The notes below the pieces were generated by a model. The model saw only the letters and a list, made by a program, of their open reading frames with translations, was not told where the DNA came from and ran no database searches. 64,000 nucleotides of DNA from Dendrophyllia cribrosa (lineage: Eukaryota; Cnidaria; Anthozoa; Scleractinia; Dendrophylliidae): assembly GCA_024195265.1 (NCBI GenBank), contig JAJLRJ010000006.1:22525523-22589522 (forward strand), written 5' to 3'. Within the stretch, counting starts at the first letter, position 1. Every line of letters starts with the position of its first letter. The translations under genes were made by a program, and so were the position numbers. Of this stretch, positions 32,201-40,978 are shown piece after piece.

Positions 32201-35200
32201 TTTAAATTAAATGTCTGCCCCCAGTTGTTCAAAAGGTGGATAGCACTATCCACTGGATAAATCACTATCCAGTGAATAGGTATTAGCAAAACCGATTGTG
32301 TTATCCACTGGATACTCATTTATCCGATGGATAGCGCTATCCACCAATTGAACAACCGGGGGCCTGGTCTACATGTATCTGTTCCTTTTGGAAAACATCC
32401 AATATGCATGGGGTTGTTAAATGGGGAGAAGCGTTTAATTTAAAGTGTACATGACAGTTTCTCAGTTCCTCACATTTTTTGGTGCACCCTGAGGAAGAAA
32501 CATGGTTCTATGGAGGTGTGCTGTCTATGGTTGTAGCAACACGCACCAAAAAATGGAGGAACTGAGAAACCGCAACACTGGTATTCTTGTATTGATGTCA
32601 CAGTGGACTATTTCCAGTCTTTCTTCTTGCACGGTTTTGTAACCCACTGGAAGTGAAATTTCACATTTTTAGACGGCTAAATCAGGGACAAGAAAAATCA
32701 ATATCGAAAAACATTTTTCGACTTTCTTATCAGAATGTCATGTAGATTCCATCAAGCAAATAAAAAAGTATCTGTCATATACACTTTAAGGGAGGAAGCT
32801 TTTATTCATTGCAAATGGATACAGTATCTAGGTTGAGAAATGGTTGTATCTGAAGTATTGAATCGATTTATTTACTGTATTGACATGCTGTTCTGCCTAA
32901 TCAGCATTTGAAGATGGAAAAGAAACACAATTATTTGTCTTGGATGGAACAATTCCAGTCAATATTCAAGGTAAGGATGATACATCAGTCTTCACTGATC
33001 ATTAATTCAGAAAATTCATTTTTGCTTAATCCTGTAGTTATTCCTGACTGTATGCCTCCCTTGTGGTAAGTAGCTGGCAGGTGAACTATACTTGCAAACC
33101 ATTCTGTTAAAAATTTATTCCTTTAAAACTACCAAACTATTCTGACTTTAAATGAAGTTTACATATGTACATGTACCTGGTAAAAAGTGTGACAGGTTTC
33201 TATCCATGGAGTTTGATATTTCCGTAGTGACTCAGGAGTTTTGACAGACATGTTTTCCACTTTTCAAAATAATGTTGTGTTTAATTAAATTATATTGGAG
33301 GAAAAGTGTTTTTTTTGAGTTTCTTTATTTAGATTATTTTAATTTTTATGATGTCATGCTATCAAAGTTATTTCAAGCAACAACTACAAGGCTACAGAAC
33401 CCTCAAGTTGGTGATTTTGGAAATTATCATGATTTAGTTGTCACATCATGTGACATATGATTGAGATATTAAGTTTAATTTTACCCATATAAAGGTAAAT
33501 AATTTTAAAGCATTATACGAACACTCTCCAAATTTCTGCATTTCCATGGGGCTCCCATATAAAAATGATGGCGTGCTCTTTAGAAATTTTTTCGAAACAC
33601 ACCCTATATTAAGGTACCAGAATCTTGTTTGATGGGTGTGGTTGAAATGGAGGTACCAATATTATTGTGATACAACACATGAACTGCAGACACTTTCTAA
33701 TAGTGATCGATGGATGAGACAACAATAAAAACCATATAACTCACAAATAGTTGCTGTCATATTTTTTCGGCCCATAAACTATACCATAAAAGGTACCATG
33801 ATAATTTTAACAGTGGTTTTAAATTTTAGACACTCTCCAAATTTATCCATTAGCATAGCACAAAAATTATTAAACTTGAAGATACAGGCTGCAAGCACTA
33901 TTATGTTGCAGTATTGACAATAGCGACCTTCAGATTGGACTACGAGTACGAGATTGAGTACGAGTACGAGTTTTCAAACCAAATTCGTGTGCCTCATATA
34001 CTTAATTATCACACCAATCTTATCCCTAACGTTTATTTACGTGTTAGTCAGCAACAGGAAGGAGTTACAGTTCTGTGGATACAATTATCTCGAAATTCTA
34101 AAGTCGTACTCGTACTCAATTTCGTACTCGTAGTCAAATCTGAAGGTCGCTATTGACAATTAATATATATGTTGTGGTTCAATTTTATCCTTGGTTCAAA
34201 TTTTATTTTCCTTTGTTTAAAACTCATTACCATACATTACCATAGCCCAAAACAAAGAAAAATAAAATTTAAACCAAGGGTAAAATTGAACCACAACATA
34301 TATATATATAAGTTTAATCTGAGTGTGTTTTCCCCGCTATTTTCATAAAAATCAAATAATGAAACATGCACAGGGATGTTTTACAGCATTTTTTGTTCAT
34401 TTTTGTAGGTGCGACTTACAACATTCCAGTGTGTGTGTTGTTGCAAGAGGATCATCCTTATGTTCCACCACTGGTGTATGTCAGGCCAACAAGTTCAATG
34501 GCGATAAGGCCATCACAGTATGTTGATACAAATGGCAGAGTATATCATCCTTATCTTCATCAATGGAATTATGTATGTAATGCAAACAATTAAATTTTAC
34601 ATTTTATACTCCAAAAAAATGTTCTTTTAAAATTTGTACTTTGTCCAAATGTGTTATGCGAGTTTAGCATCTTCAACTCAAATGACTGCCTTTGCTGTAG
34701 TATACAAATGGAGGCAATTTTATTTGCATTGCACACTAATTTTTCAGAGTAAAACTATTGTTTGTTAACACAGTAGCAGGTTTGACCTTAGTATTTCGGC
34801 TTATTATTTGAATATGTACTTTATAACTCGTGAAGAACACAAAGCGTTGAATGAGTTGTAATAGCAGTGGGACAAAGATAATCACTTGGTCAGTCGATTG
34901 GCTGTTAACATTGAGCCCGGGGAGCAGGGGTGGTGTAGTGGTGACCTTGTGCACTGACCTGGATGATTTTTCCGATATAGTTACTTATATACAGTAATGG
35001 TAACAATATTTTTTGGGGGAGAAGCTGGGCTTTTTTTTTGGGGGGGGGGGGAGCTTCTACCCCTCAAATGTGGGAGTTGGATGCAGGGGTTGGGGAGGGG
35101 TGAGGCGTCGGTAAAGCAAAATGTCTAGGAACCGGGAGGTTCCAAACGTTTTTCATAGGAGCCTACTATCTCACTAATAATGCTGTCTTCTCTGCTGATC

Positions 35201-38200
35201 CCCATTTCGTGAATTCCTTATTGTATTTATTTTATTATTTCAGAAAACCTCTCATATAACAACCATAGTTCAAATTCTGTGTCGCGTTTTCGCCGAGCGT
35301 CCACCAGTTTATGCGAAATCAGCATCACCAACACATAACAGCCAAGGAGTGAGTCAGCATAATGAGGCACATTATTCAGCTAGCACTCCACCAAATCCAA
35401 CACTACAGCGTGAAGGTGGGTACATATATACAAACAGAATATTTTCACTAAAACCTTGTTTTTTAGTCCATTTCATCAGGCCAGATTGATCTTAGGGCAA
35501 AAAACGGCTGACAATTCAGACTACAGCAAATGGTAGGGTGGGTGGGGCGGGAGGGCGAGCAAGCGGCTGACACAGACTAGATTGAGCTTAACTGGCTGCA
35601 ATACGACTGAGGTTTAAACGTAAGATCCCGTCCACACTAATTTGTTTTCATAACTCTCAGTTTACATTTTCCCGAAAACATAACAAAATATTTTCGTCGA
35701 CATGAGCGCTTTCATATCATTTTCCCCCTATATTTCCTTTATTTTGCAAAATAATCTGTATAATTTTATTCAGAATAAAAAGGGAAAAAATCATTGCTAA
35801 GCTCATGAATTTTGTACTGGTGGATGTAACAAATGCGGTGAATTTCCTGGGTCAAGCAAAGAGTAAACTGGACAGTATGTGAAGCTGCTATGAAATGTAC
35901 CAACATTTGTCACCGATGAACTGCTTACATTAAGTCAATTTTTCACAAACACTGTTTGATGTAACTGATACGTGATACAATGTGTGAACTGCTGAAGTCC
36001 CTTATGGGTCACTTTGTCAATAGCCAAGCCCTGAAAGACAAAGAGGGAAAGCGCCTGCTGACAGTAGACTATTGCAAGCCAGACAACCAACTGTCCATTT
36101 CTCAGATGGAAGTGGGAGAGAAAACTGCCCTGTCTAAGCTGTCTAGTAACCACAAAGTATCTGATTGGCCATCTACCAATAGACAACAAGCTTTTAAGAG
36201 GTGTCTCTCTTCTACATCCACTTCTCAGAAATGTAGTGAGCATGGCACACAAGCTATTCGTAGACTAGCAGTCTTGATGCCAACAATATAAGAACAGGAT
36301 GTTGCTTTGGTTACAAAGGGTGTACAAGGCAGGGGATGTTGATGCAGACAGTAGCATGCGTAGGGTTGACCATTACTGGGCAGATGTCTTCCAAGAGAAA
36401 TCTCAGCAGGGTGAATTTAAGTATCCTGTTCTTCAGAAACTCGTCAAAAGTCTCTCTCTTTAGCTCATGGCAATGTAAATGTATAACGAAGTCTTTCTGC
36501 AAACAAGAAGACAGTAACTCCTGACAAGGCTTTTCTTGGTGACTTGACAATAAATGGTCTGCATTGTGTCAAAGATCATGTGAAGAAGTGTGAAGAGCCA
36601 CAATGTTCAGATCACAAAAGGACTTCTTCAAGCATCAAGAGAGGCACACAAAGCACATGCAAAAAAGGCTCTCTTATGAAAAAGAAAATATAGCAAAGAA
36701 AAAGAGCATTCAAACACCCTGCGAGGAAGCAAATGAAAGGCTTTCACAGGCAATTAAGAACACAAACTTCAACGAGGCTGCTATAGCTCAAGGGCTACTT
36801 GAAATTGCTAAGAAGAAGATAAAACATGCAATGGAACAAACCAAACAGTGTTCAAATAAGAGAAGTGAACTAGACAAAAACAAGAAGAGACTCCTGGAAG
36901 GCTATTCCAAACATGTATCTGCCAAGAAGCGAAAGGACACTCCCTGAATGTTGTTGAGGACATTATTGCCATTTTTTGAGACTCAATGTCTAGTTTCCAA
37001 CTTTGTGTTAAATATCTTGTACTTTTATTGTGATGGTTTGGAGTGGCTATGAACACAAAATTGAACGAGGCTGTTATAGCTCAAGAGCTACTTGAAGTTG
37101 CTAAGAAGAAGATGGAACATGCAATGGAACAAACCAAACAGTGTTCAAATAAGAGAAATGAACTAAAAACCAAAAGAGACTCCTGGAAGGCTATTCAAAA
37201 CATTTATCTGTCAAGAACAGCGAAAGGACACTCGCTGAATGTTGAGGACATGATGTACACTTATTGCCTTTTTATGAGACTGAATGTCAAATTTGAGTTT
37301 GTTTCCAACTTTGTGTTAAGTAATGATCCGCATAAGAAGGATAGCGCTGAACGGCAATGGAATGTCAAACACGATGGAATGTCAAGATTTTTCATTGTTA
37401 CAACTACTGATCTCATTGGCCTAGACTCAAACACCGCTAAAAAATTAAGGTTCAAGGTGCATTTTGTCTAATTTTTTTAAGGTTTCAAGTAATTTGAGAC
37501 CCAATCGCACAACATACAATTTTTAAAAGAAATTGTATTTGGGGAACTTCATCAAAGAAGCAAAATTATTAGCTATTGTCTACTGCTATTCTGATTGGTT
37601 AAGAACGAACATTTCCTAAAATTTATTTGACGCAAATGAATTTTCTTTATTTTTATAATGAAATATAATTATTAACCATCAGCTCCTCCTCTATTCTTGA
37701 AATCAAAGATATTCTATGTGAGAAAGAGCTAATGCCGCAGAACAATGAAGTTTGCTATCGTTCTTATGTGGAACAATACTTAATTGTTAGGAATGGCTAT
37801 GAGGGGCACGGAGGAGGCCATTGTATTTGTTTAAATAAAAATGTTCATTTTTTGCTGTATCACTTGTAAATGCTTCAAAATTAAATCCCTATAGTTCCTG
37901 AAGTATATATTTTTCCTATTCCCTATATTCTTCCCATATTTTTTTTTTAAAAAAAGACCCTATATTTAACCCTATAATTTGTCAGGAGGCCACTTGAAGC
38001 CCTGTACATGTCCAGATACTGTTTATGCGTCATTTTCTATCCTCCACACTAAAACTGTCGAAAATGGTGTCTTCAATTTCAAAAGCCTCCGTTTTCACCT
38101 GTCCACGTTAGAATGCGTTTTTGGGAAGCTCCGTTTTCAGCCGTCTACACAAACACGATGCGGTTTCGTAAAGAATCCTGGGCAGGAACTGAATCCGCTG

Positions 38201-40275
38201 GCTAGATGCCATCAAGAATGAAGACGTTTGGTAGTTAATAAAGCAGGAAATGGGACACAGATCAGGACCCGCAAGAAAAACGAAAGTTTGGCAGACCTAA
38301 AACTGGAGGAGATCTTGTGACCCTGAACTGTATAACCTGGGGCCATAGTTGCGTCGACGAAGGAGACGCTTCCTAATCTTGTCGGCTAAGCGGAACGAAT
38401 CGAGAAATGTGTCGGTACCAAATCTGCGCCATTTTGAAACGTCACAATAGTATCCAGCATTCTTAGCGCGTCGTCTAGTCTAAGCGGAACGAATCGAGAA
38501 AAGTGTCGGTACCAAATCTGCGCCATTTTGAAACGTCACAATAGTATCCAGCGTCGCGTGGAAATCAGGCATCATCCTGGGGAGCTGGGGTTCCGAAATG
38601 TCACATGTGAATAATCTATTTGTCTTGATTTAGTTTCGGATATTTTCCCGATTTTGGAATCGTACGGCTCAATATTTCAATGCCTAGTAAAAGTACGCAG
38701 TGGAAAAATTGGACGAAGGTTCTTCTCCGCACCAAGTAAGTTGTTGGGTCTCTTTGGAATCAAGCAAGAAGTTTTGAATGTTCTATCTTGATTTTTTTGT
38801 GGTTCTCTGCCTGATTTGGGAAGCTTTCACCTAAATACCGACGTCGTTCTTCGCGATGTTCTACGGTACGGTGCAATTCGCTTATGTCTTGTAGCAATAA
38901 TTCACTGACCGGCCGCGCCAGGCGAACGCAGATAATTTAACTTTACAGTGCTCGAAATTGCGCCTGTATCGGGCGCATTTGCGACCAAAGATTTCGCAGT
39001 TTTGTGACTAAAATTTGTCTAGCTAATAAAGGAATTATATTCAACAGTCTTGTGTCTTACTTGCAATTGGTAGTTGTAATTTTATCCGAAAAATCTTGCG
39101 AAATTTCACGTTGAATGTTGCGTGACTTAAACGTCGAAATTTCTCATTTCCGGTTCCGGTATTGGTACATGTACTGAGGAGTATGATTTCAGAATCGGAG
39201 AAATAACCGAAATGAAATCAAGACAAATATACTATTTATATGTCGGAAAAATCTGAGACCTTTCGGAGTACACAGCACGGCAGGATTTTGCCCGATTCCA
39301 CGGCGATAGCGTGAATTTGTTTGATGACGGCCCGACGTTTTTGCCTGCGTGACATATCTCGCGACATAGCCCTTTTCAACAGTGGCTGAATTAATTCATG
39401 AAACTGAGGTACTAGGCTAAGACGAGGTGCCACGGGATAAGGAGACGCACTATAATCTATGATTACTACTAGTTAATAGAATAAACTGGTTATGAAACTC
39501 AGTCAGTCTTTTGTTATATGTTTTTGTTCTCCATTTCTTTTGTTCGTTTGCCTTGACCCTGCACAAAACACAAAAGGTATTGAAATGCATATGAGCAGCT
39601 GACCAGTAGAAACATTTGGGCTCACACGTTAAACAAAACAATGTGCAGGGTCACGGTTCGTTCAACATAAAAAAAAGCAGCTTTGTACACTCTTTTTGAA
39701 ATTTGTTGAGCTTCATAACCAGTTTGTTCTATTAACTATGCTGGGGCTGAGTTGGCAGGAGAACACTAGACTCGTCCAGAATCTTGTTGGGTGGCAAAAA
39801 AAACTGTGGATGTCCTATATGCTCCACTGAAGGGCAAGGAGTTAAGTAAGTAAGTGTGGATGACAGGCAAAACGCATAAAAAAGTATTCGTTTCAAAACG
39901 AAAAAGGAAGTGTGGACAGGGTCTTACCCTGCGAATACAGCCACCTCTCATCGGTCCCGGCCTTTTTGTATTGGCAGGCTAATAGGCCCTAAGACTAGTC
40001 ACTTTAAGGAGAACGAATATGTCGCTTTTGTTTACTGTAGTATGAATTGAACAGAGACTCGGCTCCATACTTACGAAACTAATGTTTGCTTTTAATTTGC
40101 AGAATCTCAAAAGGATTGTATCGTGTGCATGGACAACAAAAGCAACAGTGTGTTGCTTCCCTGCGGTCATTTGGGTGTCTGCATGGAGTGTGCTAGCGCT
40201 TTGAAAACTTCAACAAAAATCTGTCCAATATGCAGACAGAGTATTACTGATGTCACTCGTGTATATCAACCTTAA
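23168..40275 (+). CDS. UEV (TSG101-like) - RING fusion protein, six exons, 232 aa
   Basis: Exons 23168-23209, 27590-27671, 32905-32970, 34409-34572, 35244-35415 and 40103-40275 have GT-AG introns, compatible phases at every join and a total of 699 nt. Residues 1-150 form a UEV domain (catalytically dead E2 fold) closely like TSG101: LDGTIPVNIQ, ATYNIPVC, VRPTSSMAI, NGRVYHPYLHQW, RPPVY. The active-site Cys position is Tyr as in TSG101, and the TYN and PTSSM elements of the P(T/S)AP-binding pocket are kept. After a 30-residue linker, a C3HC4 RING follows (C181, C184, C196, H198, C202, C205, C216, C219), ending TDVTRVYQP, most like Neuralized-type RINGs. The TSG101 coiled coil and steadiness box are absent. 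A RING E3 with a UEV substrate-recognition module is the inferred role. Large introns are full of transposons. Confidence 0.82.
23596..25260 (+). pseudogene. LINE reverse transcriptase relic, interrupted by a nested L1 copy
   Basis: Frames 23596-23680 (KIEVLAREANYNLGE) and then 23670-24330 give a CR1/Jockey-group RT: VESIVKSMASNKAPGIDKFP, RPLSPLPVLSKVCERVMHKQ, the A-box LLDMSKAFSSINHQIL and the B-box SGVPNGSILAPLLF. About 30 residues are missing before NNNRPLS. A frameshift precedes the C-box, which reads CYMDN instead of YVDD, so the polymerase is dead. Its LLLNSDKTRLIIF end is split by an insertion at 24491-25182 and resumes with GSRQMATK. Located in intron 1 of the UEV-RING gene. Confidence 0.85.
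24446..25227 (+). mobile_element. Nested 5'-truncated L1-like insertion with 45-bp target duplication
   Basis: 24446-24490 is repeated exactly at 25183-25227 (45 bp, containing ACTCCTTAATTCAGACAAGA). The inserted 692 bp (24491-25182) ends in A-rich sequence and encodes the C-terminal part of an L1-like ORF2 (VKYISSENKLREFYFKLLHR, with CIYCRENDSIIHTFSNC). It is almost identical, with only a few base differences by eye, to the complement of the L1 element at 28022-31082, so both copies are recent. The long duplication is unusual. Confidence 0.93.
25398..25897 (-). pseudogene. Crypton-like (DUF3504) tyrosine recombinase relic, internally deleted
   Basis: The N-terminal piece (25786-25897) reads AKSVNETRRLDDIQPQGLDK then NLAHFVLKVCKQNGDKFE, the typical start of KCTD1/QRICH1-like Crypton-derived proteins. 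The next piece, in another frame, reads PSDIIALAGQRNLKSLDSYS, matching the C-terminal catalytic block that ends in the recombinase Tyr. 25398-25610 gives the tail (VFNNCQFTFAV ... DLADSDDEL). The central core is deleted and the frames are shifted. It lies in UEV-RING intron 1, antisense to that gene. Family assignment rests on remembered motif patterns. Confidence 0.6.
25998..26108 (-). pseudogene. Acidic upstream piece of the Crypton-like relic
   Basis: The minus strand reads DNELIAAADFLTEHTENTET then TQTAIITEESEQTKQNEDSY and a stop. It is a plausible acidic N-terminal exon of the recombinase-like gene, placed just upstream of it. No splice join could be confirmed. Confidence 0.3.
26116..26698. 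mobile_element. hAT-like MITE made of CGCATAAT repeats
   Basis: Ends CAGGGCCTCTG and CAGAAGCCCTG with sub-terminal ATTACGCGA / TCGCATAAT. Flanks share AAAAGT(C), consistent with an imperfect 8-bp duplication. CAGGG ends are typical of hAT elements. The many CGCATAAT motifs generate spurious ORFs on both strands (26130-26778). Confidence 0.7.
26975..27065. repeat. Dispersed repeat, related copy of 5509-5587
   Basis: Shares ATCTTGTGAATA, AACGAGATATAGTATA and ATGCAAATTAGTCACTCC with the earlier copy. Confidence 0.6.
27590..27671 (+). CDS. UEV-RING exon 2
   Basis: Acceptor ttttttcag; reads KNATLCVEDVDGVLKQFSNL then MPKIQNY and one base before GTAAGT. It matches the first UEV helix and the boundary after ...DSY in TSG101. 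Confidence 0.8.
28294..29133 (-). pseudogene. L1-like ORF2 C-terminal part
   Basis: An open 279-aa frame with the post-RT region of L1/Tx1 proteins: DLLKADGKILPYAEFIRKYK, DYYWLLINKDKQVL, FFSRVKYISRENKLREFYFK and a Cys/His motif CIYCRENDSIIHTFSNC, which is the typical C-terminal zinc-knuckle-like part. The first 20-30 residues are a frame-shifted remnant of the deletion join, not the natural start. Confidence 0.85.
29049..29762 (-). pseudogene. L1-like ORF2 N-terminal APE-type endonuclease
   Basis: Starts MSLNVRGLRNQVKRRSIFRF and shows FLQEIYS (metal-binding Glu), VCNIYAPNN, VIGGDWNVVL and SRIDFFLIAQ, the conserved blocks of APE-type LINE endonucleases. The frame is open through most of the domain and then breaks at the deletion (near 29060-29130), where the catalytic His block and the whole RT should follow. 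Confidence 0.88.
30093..31043 (-). CDS. L1-like ORF1 RNA-binding protein, intact
   Basis: 316 aa, full-length by pattern. It has a basic/acidic Ser-rich N-terminus (about 15-55), a long heptad coiled coil (about 65-175: INERLDQVLSRLGALEKKLE and on), an RRM-like region (YSRRENLKFVNIPV ... REIEFQRVHRNGRK) and a C-terminal domain (RPILARFLRFTDRELVRKKA, YEDLPKELIDRRR, YFSASEPDKLYVNGTL). This is the trimeric nucleic-acid chaperone architecture of L1/Tx1 ORF1p. There are no internal stops. The Met at 31043 is the first in frame; a second, at MASKHKSSKR, is an alternative start. Confidence 0.9.
   Translation of the reverse strand: MELPSKFELLSLYMASKHKSSKRKERRQSSGEFSEESSPSPDEKKPRNESIEGDEEEALATLNMAEQINERLDQVLSRLGALEKKLEKLDRIEVKLQEVNATVSKLESNVSTLHGEITQLKAKHDETDKLTHKLERSVEFLNGSVEQADEDINNLKTQYKLETSLLNQKLLYLEAYSRRENLKFVNIPVELNEDVDGEGAEDTREVLWKFLEEKLHIEDAREIEFQRVHRNGRKISNNPRPILARFLRFTDRELVRKKAKELKGTNFVIYEDLPKELIDRRRLMLPKLKAAKKQGSRAYFSASEPDKLYVNGTLVL
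31272..31420. mobile_element. MITE hairpin, related in layout to 34168-34308
   Basis: TGTTGTAGTTAATTTTTTAT is mirrored by ATAAAAAATTAACTACAACA, with CAGGTAATTTTT / AAAAATTACCTG inside and a centre TTACCATACCCA. ATAT-type flanks suggest a TA target. Confidence 0.75.
31609..31838. mobile_element. MITE with poly-C centre
   Basis: AGGGTCAGATC at the left is imperfectly mirrored by GGATCTGCCCCTGACCT at the right, and an uninterrupted C tract lies at 31647-31671. The GGGGC..GGATCCAGG type of end is common in many animal genomes; the family was not determined. Confidence 0.55.
32218..32363. mobile_element. MITE hairpin, GGTGGATAGCACTATCCA type
   Basis: CCAGTTGTTCAAAAGGTGGA is mirrored by the complement ending AATTGAACAACCGG. 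Sub-terminal ATAGCACTATCCACTGGAT repeats give several nested palindromes. The ORF at 32095-32319 is a shadow. Confidence 0.8.
32905..32970 (+). CDS. UEV-RING exon 3
   Basis: Acceptor ctaatcag; reads (T)FEDGKETQLFVLDGTIPVNI Q plus one base before GTAAGG. The exon matches the TSG101 exon encoding the first UEV strands (LTGTIPV), with the same boundary before the conserved Gly of (G)xTYNIP. Confidence 0.9.
33922..34151. mobile_element. Palindromic MITE with perfect 9-bp target duplication
   Basis: Ends AGCGACCTTCAGATT and AATCTGAAGGTCGCT, arms of GAGTACGAGTACGAG and the complement. Both sides carry ATTGACAAT (33913-33921 and 34152-34160), a 9-bp duplication typical of Mutator-like elements. Located in intron 3 of the UEV-RING gene. 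Confidence 0.85.
34168..34308. mobile_element. MITE hairpin, GTTGTGGTTCAATTTTA ends
   Basis: TATGTTGTGGTTCAATTTTA is mirrored by AAAATTGAACCACAACATA. The centre CATTACCATAG resembles that of the MITE at 31272-31420, so the two may be related families. Flanked by TA-rich sequence. Confidence 0.75.
34409..34572 (+). CDS. UEV-RING exon 4
   Basis: Acceptor ttttgtag, donor GTATGT. It carries the core of the UEV fold: ATYNIPVCVLLQEDHPYVPP, VRPTSSMAI, VDTNGRVYHPYLHQW. The tyrosine in GRVY occupies the place of the E2 catalytic cysteine. Confidence 0.95.
35244..35415 (+). CDS. UEV-RING exon 5
   Basis: Acceptor tatttcag, donor GTGGGT. It encodes the last UEV helix (KTSHITTIVQILCRVFAERP PVY) and a Ser/Thr/Asn/Pro/His-rich linker ending PPNPTLQR plus one base. 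The phase 1 end fits the RING exon exactly. Confidence 0.88.
35930..37210 (+). pseudogene. hAT-type transposase relic with duplicated coiled-coil tail
   Basis: Broken plus-strand frames give, in order, KDKEGKRLLTVDYCKPDNQL SISQMEVGE and KVSDWPSTNRQQAF (mid-region of hAT-like proteins), then around 36330-36590 DHYWADVFQEKSQQGEFKYP, LVKSLSL and GLHCVKDHVKK. The latter fits the hAT C-terminal dimerisation region in a shifted frame. 36603-36947 adds a Lys/Glu-rich tail (LEIAKKKIKHAMEQTKQCSN). A second copy of the tail at 37043-37240 shows a local duplication. Stops and shifts make it non-functional. It sits in intron 5 of the UEV-RING gene; I consider it an insertion, not a host exon. Confidence 0.6.
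37472..40102. other. Rest of UEV-RING intron 5, repeats only
   Basis: No exon-like segment with family similarity. 38386-38459 is duplicated at 38480-38552 (94-bp offset, shared GAAACGTCACAATAGTATCC). TTTGTCTTGATTTAGTTTCGG near 38620 has an inverted counterpart near 39205-39230, perhaps the ends of a 600-bp MITE. The minus ORF at 39236-39433 is unsupported. Confidence 0.45.
40103..40275 (+). CDS. UEV-RING exon 6 (RING finger)
   Basis: Acceptor tttaatttgcag. It encodes (E)SQKDCIVCMDNKSNSVLLP, CGHLGVCMECASAL and ICPICRQSITDVTRVYQP, then TAA. All eight zinc ligands of a C3HC4 RING are present. This is the only exon downstream of the UEV exons with an acceptor of the right phase and a recognisable domain. 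Confidence 0.9.
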
Positions 40276-40978
40276 CGTTTCATTCCTCCAAAACAACGAA
40301 CGACATTAAATGGAAGTACCGCTCAAGGGCTCTCAGATGTCTCAAACTATTTATTGAGCCGAGGTTCGTTTCTGGAGTGAAACAGTTCAAAAATGGGGGG
40401 GGGGGGGGGGGGGGGGGTAGAGACTGAAAGGGGGTAGGGTTACTCGTTACCCCTAGATCCCCCGTTGTTTTATTTAATTATTTGGTATAAGTTATCAGCA
40501 GTGACTGAAAGGGGGTAGGGTTACTCGTTACCCCTAGATCCCCCGTTGTTTTATTTAATTATTTGGTATAAGTTATCAGCAGTGCTTATAAAAACGTTAG
40601 TATATATTTTAGGAATACATAGAGGTTATTTAGCGAGAGGTTGTGTAATACTGCTGGGTATTTTTACCAGCCAGTTTTTATTTTTTCGAGCTTTCCTATA
40701 TATGAAGTGCTTATGGAGTAATGCCATCAAATAGTGTCTTTGTACAAGGCTTGAAATTATCTTTGCTATTAGTGCTTTTAGGTAGGATTCATTATTGTAC
40801 GGCTAAAAAAATGGAAGACTAGTAGTTCCGCTTAAAGCCGGGGCGGACATGGAGCAGGAGAATTGTCTTGTTGCCTAGCTTAGAAACTTATAATTTTATG
40901 TAATTTTAAAGGTGAAAGAGAGAAAAGAATGGCATCGTTTCAGCGCCCTGATGTAATTTGACTTATTTAATATTGGTA
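40276..40978. repeat. Poly-G tract and tandem 80-bp duplication downstream of UEV-RING
   Basis: ATTAAA at about 40308 is a possible poly(A) signal. A 23-G run lies at 40395-40417. 40422-40502 is repeated at 40503-40582 (shared GGGTTACTCGTTACCCCTAG), virtually without change, so the duplication is recent. No gene seen. Confidence 0.75.

Noticed and set aside
37043..37471. 142-aa ORF as a coiled-coil exon of the UEV-RING gene
   Set aside because: It is a tandem copy of the hAT relic tail with no phase-compatible splice sites found; the 5-to-6 exon join is in frame without it.
39236..39433. 65-aa basic minus-strand ORF
   Set aside because: Lies in a probable MITE arm with no family similarity.
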